Below the pieces are notes generated by a model. That model made no database searches and was not told the DNA's origin. It saw nothing but the letters and a program-made list of their open reading frames with translations. DNA of 62,920 bases, from the NCBI RefSeq assembly GCF_944321625.1, contig NZ_CALUMA010000026.1:1-62920 (forward strand), in the 5' to 3' direction. The DNA comes from an uncultured Slackia sp. (GTDB lineage: Bacteria; Actinomycetota; Coriobacteriia; Coriobacteriales; Eggerthellaceae). The position numbers and the translations under genes are program-made. Of the stretch, positions 43,001 to 50,988 are shown piece after piece (within the stretch, counting starts at the first letter, position 1; every line of letters starts with the position of its first letter).

Positions 43001-43504
43001 CGCCGTTTGTTCGGTGCGTATGGCGGCGGCGGATGAGATGGCGGAGAGCCCCACGAGGAAGTCAAGATCGGGGTCGGCGAGCGTTGGGTCTACGATGCCC
43101 GCTGCCTGGGCATCGGCGGATGTGGCGTAGACCGATTTGTCTACCCAGATGCGTCCGACGTCCTGCGTGGACACGCGGAATCCGTCTTCGCTTGCGGGGT
43201 CGCTGAACATGTTCTTCCAGGTCGCTGAAGTGTCGGGGTCGGCGATTTTGGACAGATGGGGCGCGGCGGCTGAGGACGACGCATCGGTCGCCGGAGGGGT
43301 TTCGCTCTCGTTGGATGAGTCGATGGCGCTTTCGGATGATGAGTTTGCGGCGTCTGGTTCGGGTGCCGCAAACGCCGGAAGAGCGGCGAGCGGCGACAAT
43401 GGCAGCAACGCGAACGTCATCGCCATAATCGCCAGAAAGATGCCTGGCATGCTGTTGGGCCTGTTGGAGCAGTGACGTTTGGCGTCCAAGGAAATGCGGT
43501 TCAT
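40064..43504 (-). CDS. Large surface protein with VWA-like domain and Asp/Pro/Asn-rich stalk
   Basis: The 1146-residue secreted protein has a signal peptide (hydrophobic to about residue 47, ALPAFAAP), a Ser-rich spacer, then a VWA-like region opening with TAPHDVVFVISLNSTLGSY near residue 170. The usual MIDAS DxSxS is degenerate here (SxNxT). Long beta-rich regions follow, then a stalk (about 990-1075) of DNP/DDP/EPDNP repeats, and a C-terminal membrane segment with basic end (AAFKRTSSRK). Just before the membrane segment is IAATN (1109-1113) instead of LPXTG. It probably extends from the cell wall; the ligand is unknown. No pilin or sortase gene lies next to it. Confidence 0.8.
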   Translation of the reverse strand: MNRISLDAKRHCSNRPNSMPGIFLAIMAMTFALLPLSPLAALPAFAAPEPDAANSSSESAIDSSNESETPPATDASSSAAAPHLSKIADPDTSATWKNMFSDPASEDGFRVSTQDVGRIWVDKSVYATSADAQAAGIVDPTLADPDLDFLVGLSAISSAAAIRTEQTAPHDVVFVISLNSTLGSYTYNGKPYGEYLATALNEAIGRLMDENSDDMGPAEPTRIAVIGYSIDATVLMQLDTYTPNDAGDYITFSKSVGGKPGFHIVATPDTSDTATADGKFGGHAYLQRAIALAGDTLSDAGSQATADNPRAPELVVMGTEVATAANVNIAEPPVYKGEAQGDGGFLGSLPTGYNIGYGTDVALATLLTMQYEINRVNQAYAASGASLSLYTVGLDAQAMGQYVLQTAQEQTNDEIEGTGEALGTNLCDNISEARAAYAQAAEAGEASVTLSLYSAGKSDLQARDITFPNPMKSLLSPDNDYAFHGATEYFAATDAGALPDSFNAAVDRMLDIEYNSPVNFSPSASIDPAERFHIQDNLGQYMNVKRVSGIEFQGRLLDGSLAAAAVATSFADPWDIEAYHEVQYLMYSLNSRYNLGWGAYNLLYDAFTDGQIAYSNKTDFSNFAAWYVDDDHAMVPSDSQGYTFASKAELSAVESGHWREKADDATRTKIEAAQSAGATAVCQTYFYIGNLQNQYTGADVPLYDFVVMVETNLETGNQELLLSIPAQSIPALKCYITQRTDGSVAMELSDDAAQLSPIKLVFEVGPREDAAQIAQRVMAGEEVAPDEIKAALGDEAVDESGELRLYEAAFKDGGAEGITPESVMSTITASTNGYYSFLRDTPLFQLKPGQMVAEGAQPTADQLDPLTSAPQANSTYYYEDAYFEASGLTPDSSAPAHESTAYIPYTIGANADETSQYFAPDDSGQYCALAHTPKFGLSALVEDYAKDPNATESAPFTKQLSLSDYTALGKPLLRARLGNNGVLELAYAPKDEPDVPDDPGEPDNPDNPEDPGDDNNPDVPDNPGEPDNPDTPDNPNQPSDPDQPDDPDTPDNPERPEDPGNQETPGSSNHPNTNPGDTAETPNQTPNGPGNPSHESNGTDNAASNDKTIAATNDLAAPLVTFSAIVTLVTGIVIAIAAFKRTSSRK
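40300..40545 (-). repeat. Low-complexity Asp-Pro-Asn coding repeat
   Basis: The minus strand encodes many irregular copies of PDNPGEPDNP-like units as a degenerate 12-18 base repeat. It forms the surface-protein stalk and is likely variable in length between strains. Confidence 0.75.
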
Positions 43505-43761
43505 GATGCCTCGATTCCGGGCGGCCGCTTACTTTTCGGAAATACATCTAGGCGCGCCCTGTAATCGAATAAGTGTAGGTCACGACCTCGGGTTTTCGGC
43601 AAGAGCGAAATGGTCCTGCGAGGGCGGCGCGCATTGCGGTATGGTGAGCGCTTAGGTCCTTTGCTCGCTTGGTGCGTTCCGCGCAAAACGATTCTTGATG
43701 CGCGGCATTACTCCCGGGCGTGTGATTTCACCGATTTCGCCAAGCATGGCTGCTGATTGCG

Positions 43762-43959
43762 ATGGCGCTGGTCATCCTCGTGCGGTGGGAGCTTGCCGCC
43801 ATTCGCCACCCCGAGCGTTTCGACGAGCGCACCAATGCGCGTCTTACGTGCGCCCAGTGCGAGGACAAGCTGTGCTATCTGCGTAAGCCGCTGGCAGCCA
43901 AGGTACCCCGCGCCGACCTGCGCGAACTCTTGGCCGCCGATGAGGATAGGGAACGGTAG
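43762..43959 (+). CDS. Possible small protein with an N-terminal hydrophobic segment and CxxC motif
   Basis: The frame encodes 65 residues: MALVILVRWELAAIRHPE, then FDERTNARLTCAQCEDKLCYLRKP and an acidic end. The CxxC and nearby Cys could bind a metal. The frame continues hydrophobically upstream (AWLLIA) without a start codon, and there is no clear ribosome site, so the start is in doubt. It may be a remnant of a small membrane protein. No homologue is recalled. Confidence 0.35.
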   Translation: MALVILVRWELAAIRHPERFDERTNARLTCAQCEDKLCYLRKPLAAKVPRADLRELLAADEDRER

Positions 43960-43984
43960 CGCGCCGCCTTCGCCGTCGAGGGGG

Positions 43985-44107
43985 CTACTTCGCATCAGCG
44001 CTTCGGAGCACCTTTTCCATCGGGCGGCCTTTGGCAAGTTCGTCCACGAGTTTGTCCAGGATGCGGATGTCGCGCATGAGCGGATTCTCGATGTCCTCCA
44101 TGCGCAC
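43985..44107 (-). CDS. Possible 40-residue protein downstream of tex
   Basis: A short frame following the tex stop by 40 bases. GAGGG lies 7 bases before a GTG (44107), and an ATG follows two codons later (44101). The peptide reads as two amphipathic helices ([38 protein letters not shown]), more protein-like than the other frames over it. It is probably cotranscribed with tex. Function is unknown. Confidence 0.4.
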   Translation of the reverse strand: MRMEDIENPLMRDIRILDKLVDELAKGRPMEKVLRSADAK

Positions 44108-44147
44108 GCTTTTCCCTCGGATGCCATGCTTGCCACCTTTCTCTCAA

Positions 44148-46295
44148 CTATCTCCCTTTTACCATAGAGAGCGAGATTTTGCCGCGGTCGCGATCGATGC
44201 CAGTGATCCATACGGTCACGGTGTCGCCCACGCTCACCACCTCACTGGGGTGCTTCACGAAGCGGTCGGCCATCTTGGACACATGCACCAGGCCGTCCTG
44301 CTTCACGCCGATATCCACGAACGCGCCGAAATCCACCACGTTGCGCACGGTGCCGGTGAGCTCCATGCCTTCGCGCAGGTCGTCGAGGCTTTTGACCGAG
44401 CGGCTGAACACCACCTCGGGTGCGTCGTCGCGCGGGTCGCGTCCGGGCTTTTCCAGCTCGGCAATGATGTCGCGCAGGGTGGGAGCACCGCATCCCAGCT
44501 GTGCGGCCATCGTCTCCACGTTGCCCACGCGCTTCGCTATATCGGGGATGCCGCCCTGCGCGAGCACGGAAGGCTTGAGCCCCAAGCGTTCTAGCAGGCG
44601 TTTCGCCACATCGTAGCTTTCGGGGTGCACGCTGGTGGCGTCGAGCGGGTTGGTTCCGCCGGCGATGCGCAGGAAGCCCGCGCAGTTGGTGAACGCCTTG
44701 GGGCCAAGCTTGGGCACCTTCTTAAGTTGGGCGCGGCTGGCGAAGGGTCCGTGTTCTTCGCGATAGGCCACGATGTTGCGCGCTACGGTGGGCGTGATGC
44801 CCGATACGTAGCTCAACAGGCTCGCGCTCGCGGTGTTGAGGTCCACGCCCACGCTGTTCACGGCATCTTCCACCACCACGGCAAGCGCCCGGCCCAGCTC
44901 GGCCTGGTCGAGGTCGTGCTGGTACTGGCCCACGCCGATGGAGGCGGGCGGAATTTTCACCAGCTCAGAAAGCGGGTCCTGCAGGCGGCGGCCCAGGCTC
45001 ATGGCGCCGCGCGTGGTGACGTCCAGATCGGGGTATTCCTCGCTTGCCAGCTTGGAAGCTGAATACACCGAGGCACCGGCTTCGTTCACGATGGTGTAGC
45101 GCACGTCGGGCGCGCTCTCGGCGATGAAGTCAGACACCACCTCTTCGGTTTCGCGGCTGGCGGTGCCGTTGCCTATGACGATGGTGTTGATGCGGTGCTT
45201 GCGCACCAAGGCGGCCAGCGTGCGTTTGGTGCCCGCGGTGTCGGAGCGCGGCGGGGTGGGGTAGACGGTGGTGTAATCCAGCAGCTTGCCGGTTTCGTCC
45301 AGCACAGCCACCTTGCAACCCGTGCGGTATCCGGGGTCCAACGCGATCACACGGGCGCCGCGCACGGGGCGCTGCAACAGCAGGCTCTTGGTGTTTTTGG
45401 CGAACACGGCGATTGCGTCTTCCTGGGCGCGGCGGGTGAGCTCGGCGCGCAGCTCGCGTTCGAGCGAGGGCGCCATCAGGCGCTTGTATCCGTCGGCCAT
45501 GGCCGCATCCAACGCATCGGCGAAGATGCCGTGGCGGCGCGGCATGCGGCGGGAGAGGCGGGCGATGGCGGCGTCCTGGTCAACCCGCACATGCACGCGC
45601 AGCTTGCCCTCCTTCTCGCCGCGGTTGATAGCGAGCACGCGGTGGTTGGGGATGCGGCGCGTGGGCTCTGAGAAGTCGTAGTAGGGCTCGTAGACGGTTT
45701 TCTCGGAAGCGTCGGTGGCATCCACGGCGAGGTCGGCGGTCTTGCGGGTGAATGCGCGCAGGTCGGCGGTACTCTCGGGGTCTTCGGCGATCGTTTCGGC
45801 CACAATGTCCTGAGCGCCTTGAAGGGCGGCCTCCGGCGTGGCGAAGCCGGCGTCGGCGTTCACGTAGCGGGAGGCCATGGCAAGCGGGTCGCCCTTGGCG
45901 GTGGATTGCAGAAGGATGAGGTTAGCCAGGGGTTCAAGGCCCGCGTCACGCGCCTTGGACGCGCGGGTGGCTCGCTTCTTCTTGAAGGGCTTGTAGAGGT
46001 CTTCCACGCGTTGCATGATTGTGGCGTCCTCGATGGCGGCGCGTAGGTCGGACGTGAGCTTACCCTGCTCGTCGATGGCGCGGATGACCTCCTGCTTGCG
46101 GGTTTCCAAGTTGCGCAGGTAGGTCAGGCGCTCGTCGAGCGTGCGCAGCGTGGCGTCATCCATGCCGCCGGTCGCCTCCTTGCGGTAGCGCGCGATGAAC
46201 GGAATGGTTGCCCCGCCGTCGATCAGGTCGATGACGGTTTGGATGCGTGCGGCAGGCAGATTAAGCTCGCGTGCGAGCGCGGTGATGATGTCCAA
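44148..46295 (-). CDS. tex: Tex-family RNA-binding transcription accessory protein
   Basis: The 715-residue protein has all Tex parts in order: N-terminal helices (LARELNLPAARIQTVIDLIDGGATIPFIARYRKEATGG), the YqgF/RNase H-like fold (GARVIALDPGYRTGCKVAVLDETGKLLDYTTVYPTPP), the helix-hairpin-helix domain (DLNTASASLLSYVSGITPTVARNIVAYREEHGPF) and a C-terminal S1 domain (GMELTGTVRNVVDFGAFVDIGVKQDGLVH). Tex is related to eukaryotic Spt6 and acts on transcription and stress tolerance. The start is a TTG at 46295 with AAGGAG upstream. The ATG of the longer open frame lies beyond the ribosome site and would add 22 unconserved residues. Confidence 0.93.
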   Translation of the reverse strand: MDIITALARELNLPAARIQTVIDLIDGGATIPFIARYRKEATGGMDDATLRTLDERLTYLRNLETRKQEVIRAIDEQGKLTSDLRAAIEDATIMQRVEDLYKPFKKKRATRASKARDAGLEPLANLILLQSTAKGDPLAMASRYVNADAGFATPEAALQGAQDIVAETIAEDPESTADLRAFTRKTADLAVDATDASEKTVYEPYYDFSEPTRRIPNHRVLAINRGEKEGKLRVHVRVDQDAAIARLSRRMPRRHGIFADALDAAMADGYKRLMAPSLERELRAELTRRAQEDAIAVFAKNTKSLLLQRPVRGARVIALDPGYRTGCKVAVLDETGKLLDYTTVYPTPPRSDTAGTKRTLAALVRKHRINTIVIGNGTASRETEEVVSDFIAESAPDVRYTIVNEAGASVYSASKLASEEYPDLDVTTRGAMSLGRRLQDPLSELVKIPPASIGVGQYQHDLDQAELGRALAVVVEDAVNSVGVDLNTASASLLSYVSGITPTVARNIVAYREEHGPFASRAQLKKVPKLGPKAFTNCAGFLRIAGGTNPLDATSVHPESYDVAKRLLERLGLKPSVLAQGGIPDIAKRVGNVETMAAQLGCGAPTLRDIIAELEKPGRDPRDDAPEVVFSRSVKSLDDLREGMELTGTVRNVVDFGAFVDIGVKQDGLVHVSKMADRFVKHPSEVVSVGDTVTVWITGIDRDRGKISLSMVKGR

Positions 46296-46344
46296 TGGTG
46301 CTCCTTGGTTGGTGGTGCTCAATAAGACGGAGTGGGCTTGGAGC

Positions 46345-46884
46345 TTAGCAGATGCCCTCATCGAGATTGGCCAGGTTCAGCAATTGGCGCAGATCCTCTG
46401 CGAACGCATCGACGGGCCTTACGTAGTCGGCACGCGTGGCACAGTGGCAGAATCTGGTGTTGGCGATGGTGCTGAGCTCTGCCTGGAACATGGCATCACG
46501 GTCTAGGTCGCGCTCGACGCAGAACCAGATGTCGTCAACCACGCGGTTGAGGCCAGCGACGGGTTTACGGCCGTGCGTCTTGGTGAATACGGGCACGCCA
46601 GCGGCATCCAGATACGCGCAGCGCAAGGGCTCAGAAACCCCGGCGGTTTCCATTGCCTGGTCAATCACCTGGGGCACGATGGCATCAAGCTTCTTCCAGT
46701 CGGCGCCAGTCATGCAACGGATGCCTGCGAACCGATTGGCGGCATTGACCACCACGAGCAGCTTTCGTCCGTTCACGTCGGCGCGGTGGATGTCCCAACA
46801 GAAAAGCAGGCGCGGGTCTTCTCCGTACGGCGGCTGCTTCCAACGGAGGAATTTCTGCAACGGTATGGTGACTCCGATTTCCAT
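46345..46884 (-). CDS. DUF6933-like protein
   Basis: The 179-residue protein has a WDIHRADVNGRKLLVVVNAANRFAGIRCMTG core (a strand pair in which a short Asn-Ala-Asn loop is followed by a hydrophobic strand), resembling the DUF6933 family. Its C-terminus has FAEDLRQLLNLANLDEGIC. There is no known activity. Its relatives are often encoded near toxin-antitoxin or mobile genes. The start is set at 46884. The gap to the upstream AlbA gene on the same strand is 43 bases, so both may be cotranscribed. Confidence 0.55.
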   Translation of the reverse strand: MEIGVTIPLQKFLRWKQPPYGEDPRLLFCWDIHRADVNGRKLLVVVNAANRFAGIRCMTGADWKKLDAIVPQVIDQAMETAGVSEPLRCAYLDAAGVPVFTKTHGRKPVAGLNRVVDDIWFCVERDLDRDAMFQAELSTIANTRFCHCATRADYVRPVDAFAEDLRQLLNLANLDEGIC

Positions 46885-46927
46885 AAGATCCCTTTGACTT
46901 CGCCTGCTGTCCATTTGGTGCAAATCG

Positions 46928-48178
46928 CTAATTACGCGTATATTTCACCGATCTACCGGCTCCAATTTTCTCGATTATTCCTTTGGCAATGAGGCCATTG
47001 AGGACGCTGATTGTTTTATCCTTGGAAATCCCCGACGCCTCGGAGATTTCCGCACGCGTCATGATGAGCCCTTTGTGCAGAACGCCAAGTGCATTCGCTT
47101 CGTCAGGCGTTATGCGTATGCTGTTTTCGACAGGCAACGTGACCGTGATGGATGCGGGGCGAACGGAGAACGTGGGCGAAACGGTGTAATTCGCATATTC
47201 CTTAAGGATGCGCGGGATACCCGTCCCAAAACGTTCAATATAGCCAAGGCGAAAGAATACATTTGCGAGAATGGGGTTGCGTGCGATTGATGGCCCGCCT
47301 GCGAGATATTCCTCTTCGGTTATTCCGTCCGGCAAACTACCTGGGGACATGATTTCAATACGGTCGTCGAACATGCTGATTTTGATATGTGCGTTTACGT
47401 CCCAGCATCGGTGGACCAGGGCGTTCGCCAGCGCTTCTCTAAAGGCTTCGTGGGGGATCAGAGATTTCTTAATGCGCTTTGTGCCGACGATTTCCTCGAA
47501 GGCATAATACTCGTCGAAGAGCGAAAGGGTTTGCTCCATCTGAGCGAGGATAGAGACATGCTCAAAGGTGCGCCTTGAGCGAATGATGTTGATGCTCTCA
47601 CCGAATCGTGCGATGTCGACTCCCGGGAAATGATTGAAGTCGGCAAGAAGTTCAGCAGCATTATTGAACTCATTCGCAGAATTCATGAGTTCGAGGGAAA
47701 TGAGCGCGTTTCTATCGAGGCGCTCTAGCCCCAGCTCATGGGAGAGCGTGTCTTGGAAAAGCTCGAATGTCAAGTTCTGGAATTTAGATTTCAAGGCGTC
47801 AAAACTTGTGTTTTCTCCCGCGAGAATGAGGCGATTTCGCTCGATGCTGCTCACTTCGACGGTGGACGTGTCTGCCCTTTTGTAGGCTTTACCGTTGTAG
47901 AGGTAAGGTTTGTCTTCTCCTTCTTGAACGGTAAGCGTAACTACGCGGTTTTCCTCATCGATTTCCAACGAGAAATGCGGGACAGGTTTAAGGGAGTCAT
48001 TGATGGCATTTTCTATCCTCAAGCAAGCATCCTCGGGATTGTCTATTCCAAGGATCGCCCCGCTGTCGTCCACACCAAAGACTATTGTGCCTGTGCCGTA
48101 ATTCGCAAAGGCGCTGACGGTTTTAAGATATGTTTTAGAAAGCCCTTGTTTGAATTCCAACGTTGCGGATTCTCGCAT
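46928..48178 (-). CDS. AlbA/Schlafen-type ATP-binding protein
   Basis: The 416-residue protein has an AlbA_2/Schlafen-like N-terminal domain (residues 1-120: LEFKQGLSKTYLKTVSAFANYGTGTIVFGVDDSGAILGID) and a GHKL-like ATP-binding module (FREALANALVHRCWDVNAHIKISMFDDRIEIMSPGSLPDG, near 240-285). A winged helix follows at the C-terminus (GLIMTRAEISEASGISKDKTISVLNGLIAKGIIEKIGAGRSVKY). Such proteins act as regulators, and some as defence effectors. The gene is more AT-rich than its neighbours. Two palindromes cover its promoter. The likely self-repression is discussed at 48212. Confidence 0.82.
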   Translation of the reverse strand: MRESATLEFKQGLSKTYLKTVSAFANYGTGTIVFGVDDSGAILGIDNPEDACLRIENAINDSLKPVPHFSLEIDEENRVVTLTVQEGEDKPYLYNGKAYKRADTSTVEVSSIERNRLILAGENTSFDALKSKFQNLTFELFQDTLSHELGLERLDRNALISLELMNSANEFNNAAELLADFNHFPGVDIARFGESINIIRSRRTFEHVSILAQMEQTLSLFDEYYAFEEIVGTKRIKKSLIPHEAFREALANALVHRCWDVNAHIKISMFDDRIEIMSPGSLPDGITEEEYLAGGPSIARNPILANVFFRLGYIERFGTGIPRILKEYANYTVSPTFSVRPASITVTLPVENSIRITPDEANALGVLHKGLIMTRAEISEASGISKDKTISVLNGLIAKGIIEKIGAGRSVKYTRN

Positions 48179-48211
48179 AAAGAAGTTCCTCTCCTCGAAT
48201 TGACGCGACGA

Positions 48212-48268
48212 TTATACAACGAAAAAATTTTTCGTTGGAAAAATACGCGACGAAAAAGTTATTTGTCG
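48212..48268 (-). promoter_or_regulatory. Promoter with two related 21-bp palindromic operators
   Basis: On the minus strand a perfect TATAAT (complement of 48212-48217) precedes the AlbA/Schlafen gene. Directly upstream, 48218-48238 is a perfect palindrome with arms CAACGAAAAA and TTTTTCGTTG around one base. A second imperfect copy, 48248-48268, has arms CGACGAAAAA and TTATTTGTCG. The centres are 30 bases apart, about three helical turns. Copy one lies between -10 and -35. Repression is inferred; the gene's own winged helix is the likely binder. Confidence 0.7.
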
Positions 48269-48504
48269 GCAACGATTATCTTCGATTGCGCAGAGATTTG
48301 TCCGGTATTGCAGCGAGCCGCTTTTTAACGATGTTCGCTTTGGTATCGTGCGTTATCCAGAAGGCATGTTGCGTTTCATAAAGCAAGGCTCGAGCTTTTT
48401 GGGAGGAAGTGCACGTCGAGGTGAGGATGCAGACGGAATCTTGGCTTTCGATGCGGAGCATGGGCTAAACTGATGCCGGTGGAAGTTGAAGGCGAAAGGG
48501 CTAG

Positions 48505-49452
48505 ATGCGCATTCCTGACGAAAGAATTCATCCTGAGCTGCGCTCATTCGGACGCATGGCTCGCAGATTTCCGGTTTCGTACGGGCCGGTGATGTTGCGT
48601 CTTGCCGCGGCAGCGATGAAAGTGGCGGATGCAATGCGCATATGGCCAGGGAAAAGTCCCAGACCGAAGCGTGTGTCTATTCGCCGTGCGGATGGCAGCA
48701 GCTTCTCCGTGTCGGTTTTCGAATCCGAGGGCGGCGCAGCAGATGGGGCGCCTGCGGTGTTGTGGATTCACGGCGGGGGATTCGCCTTAGGCGCGCCGCT
48801 TCAAGATTTCATGTTCATCGATCGGTTCGTGGCCGAAGGATGCGTGGTGGTGTCGCCGATGTATCGCGTGTCGGTTGATGAACCGTACCCGGCGGCGTTT
48901 GACGATTGCTACAACACGCTTTTATGGATGCAAGACAATTGTACGAATGCGGACGGATCGTCACGCCCGATTGCCGTGGGCGGCGATAGCGCGGGAGGCA
49001 ACCTGTGCGCCGCCGTGTGTTTAAGGGCGCGCGACGAGAGGAGCGTGTCTGTGCGTTTCCAGATGCCGTTGTATCCCATGCTTGATGATCGGCCCACGTC
49101 CTCGTCGCGTGACAACAATGCGCCCGTATGGAACAGCGAGGCGAACGAGAGCGCGTGGCGCATGTACCTGGGCGAGTTGTATGGGGTAGAGGATGTGCCC
49201 ATATACGCGGCACCGGCACGGGCGAAGAATCTGTCGGGTCTGCCGCCATGCTGCACCTATGTAGGCGATATCGAGCCGTTCCATGACGAGACGGTTGCGT
49301 ATGTGGGGCGTTTACGGGCGGCGGGTGTACCGGTTGATTTCCGTGAGTTTGAGGGGTGCTTCCACGGGTTCGATATCGTGTGTCCGAAAAGCACACCGGC
49401 TCGCGAAGCTGCAGAGTTTTTGATGACGAGCTTTCGCCGGTGGATGGGATAG
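48505..49452 (+). CDS. Alpha/beta hydrolase, HSL-like esterase
   Basis: The 315-residue protein belongs to the hormone-sensitive lipase-like esterases: the oxyanion HGGGFALGAPL motif (VLWIHGGGFALG), the nucleophile elbow VGGDSAGGNLCAAV, the Asp in YVGDIEPFHDETVAY and the His in FEGCFHGFD. It should cleave short-chain esters or related bonds in the cytoplasm. It has no signal peptide. The ATG at 48505 follows a GGCGAAAGGG ribosome site. Confidence 0.88.
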   Translation: MRIPDERIHPELRSFGRMARRFPVSYGPVMLRLAAAAMKVADAMRIWPGKSPRPKRVSIRRADGSSFSVSVFESEGGAADGAPAVLWIHGGGFALGAPLQDFMFIDRFVAEGCVVVSPMYRVSVDEPYPAAFDDCYNTLLWMQDNCTNADGSSRPIAVGGDSAGGNLCAAVCLRARDERSVSVRFQMPLYPMLDDRPTSSSRDNNAPVWNSEANESAWRMYLGELYGVEDVPIYAAPARAKNLSGLPPCCTYVGDIEPFHDETVAYVGRLRAAGVPVDFREFEGCFHGFDIVCPKSTPAREAAEFLMTSFRRWMG

Positions 49453-49514
49453 GGCGAGAAGGTCCGCGGGATTGTGTGCTGCAATTGGGAAACAAGAAGA
49501 GTGAAGAGGCGGAT

Positions 49515-49937
49515 ATGCAGGCATCGGATTCGATTTTGGAAAGACAGAATAGAAGCAGAGATGCAAAGGATGCTGCAGATGGGTTCTCTGCTCTGGACGT
49601 GCTATACGAGGACTATCTCGCTTCGGACGACAAAACCTTAATCGTTGATGGGAATGTATTCCATAAGATCATATTCAAAGACACTTTGCATATCCCGGAC
49701 TGCGCGAGAATGATAACGTCTGTTATTGTCAGCAAGCATATTGGTGGCGGTAAAACAGGAGATTGGTATGAAGACGAGCGGGGTAATCGGTTTGAGTGTC
49801 GAGGGCGCGAAATGATGTCATATCGGGGAAGGGAGATTCCTGAATGGTATCTCGAAACCTTGTCGCTCTGCTTTGAGGACGTTGAAAGCTTTTCAATTGG
49901 TTCGTTCTTGAGGTGCGTGGAAGGGGAGGAGCAATAA
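49515..49937 (+). CDS. Uncharacterised 140-residue protein
   Basis: I do not recognise this protein. It is a mostly hydrophilic sequence with SALDVLYEDYLASDDKTLIVDGNVFHKIIFKDTLHIPDCARMIT near the start and DWYEDERGNRFECRGREMMSYRGREIPEWYLETLSLCFEDVE towards the end. There are no membrane spans. It has more AT than the gene before it. GAAGAGGCGG lies before the ATG. The stop overlaps a terminator stem. Confidence 0.6.
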   Translation: MQASDSILERQNRSRDAKDAADGFSALDVLYEDYLASDDKTLIVDGNVFHKIIFKDTLHIPDCARMITSVIVSKHIGGGKTGDWYEDERGNRFECRGREMMSYRGREIPEWYLETLSLCFEDVESFSIGSFLRCVEGEEQ

Positions 49938-49980
49938 GCTGCGCACCGTGCAGGTGCCATCACGGAGCGCAGCTTATTGC
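49931..49980. terminator. 14-bp hairpin between convergent genes
   Basis: GCAATAAGCTGCGC (49931-49944) pairs perfectly with GCGCAGCTTATTGC (49967-49980). The first arm contains the TAA stop of the preceding gene. It lies before the convergent EcsC gene. It lacks a T-run, so it could terminate or protect 3' ends. Confidence 0.6.
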
Positions 49981-50001
49981 ATGTAAATACCCAGCTTTCG
50001 G

Positions 50002-50952
50002 CTACTCGCGTTTTTCGTCGATAGGATGATTGCTTTCTGCCGTATCGTCGACATTCTCCGTATTGGCGCCCATCATGTTCAAATTTGCCTCCGCTTCGGC
50101 GCTTAAATTGTTGTCTTCGACAATATTGTTCGTGGAGGCATCGATAAAGTATTTATATGCCGTATCCGCAATAACTTTAGTAGTGCCAAAGTCGAATGCT
50201 CCTCCGATGACAGCACCTACGATTGGAACGAGTTTTCCCAGGTTAACGATGCCGGTTTGCCCGAACTTTGTGATAAGGCGGAATCCCACCTTCTGATTTA
50301 TTTTTACGAGAACTTCTCCTGGGATTTTCTTGATAGCCCCCATCGCGATTTTTTGGCCGACTTTTAATCCTGCTTCTTTGAGGAGATCAGTTGCCGAAGT
50401 GCCAGCCAAGCAAGCGTATATAAGGGTTTGGACCTGGTCGGTTCTAACGTCATATCCTCCGATTGCGGCAACTCCTGCAATCATTCTTAACTGAACATAC
50501 AGCACATTTGCGATATTTGCCGGAATAGCCGCAATCGTGATGGGCAGCGCAAAGAAGCCTGCCGCGCCGGAAAGGGCACCGGATGTGGTGCACTTTATGA
50601 GCTGGTTCTTGATGAGTTCCTGGGCGGCCTTTTCTGGGGTTTTGTAACGTGAGGTGTAGTCCGAAACGTAGTCCTCTAGAGAGCGGCTAATGCCCGGAAC
50701 GCCATTCAGCGCCTTGTCATAACAAACTCCGAGAAGTTCCTGTATTTGTTCAGGTGAGATTTCGACTTTGCCTACATTTTGTGCCGCACCAGCCGCTGCT
50801 TTTCCTGCGTTTCGCGCGGCGTCTGCGGCGGATGCTGCGCCATCTCGAGCGGCGCGTCCGGCATCCTGAACTCCTTGAGCTACTGCTTTCGCTCCGTTGC
50901 TTGCTGCATTCTGAATTGTTTCGCCTATATTCTGTAGAGGATTGCTTGACAT
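50002..50952 (-). CDS. EcsC family protein
   Basis: The 316-residue protein has an Ala-rich N-terminal helix (AASNGAKAVAQGVQDAGRAARDGAASAAD; a coiled-coil/LEA-like repeat), then the EcsC core: LLGVCYDKALNGVPGISRSLEDYVSDY, AQELIKNQLIKCTTSGALSGAAGFFALPITIAAIPANIANVLYVQLRMIAGVAAIGGYD, and VPIVGAVIGGAFDFGTTKVIADTAYKYF. EcsC domains are membrane-associated with unknown biochemical function, and also occur in polymorphic-toxin-like settings. GAAAGGAGC precedes the ATG. It is the last gene of the cluster with the paralogous membrane protein 36 bases upstream. Confidence 0.85.
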   Translation of the reverse strand: MSSNPLQNIGETIQNAASNGAKAVAQGVQDAGRAARDGAASAADAARNAGKAAAGAAQNVGKVEISPEQIQELLGVCYDKALNGVPGISRSLEDYVSDYTSRYKTPEKAAQELIKNQLIKCTTSGALSGAAGFFALPITIAAIPANIANVLYVQLRMIAGVAAIGGYDVRTDQVQTLIYACLAGTSATDLLKEAGLKVGQKIAMGAIKKIPGEVLVKINQKVGFRLITKFGQTGIVNLGKLVPIVGAVIGGAFDFGTTKVIADTAYKYFIDASTNNIVEDNNLSAEAEANLNMMGANTENVDDTAESNHPIDEKRE

Positions 50953-50988
50953 GAACGTGCTCCTTTCTGGGCTTTTGCAAAGGCAATG

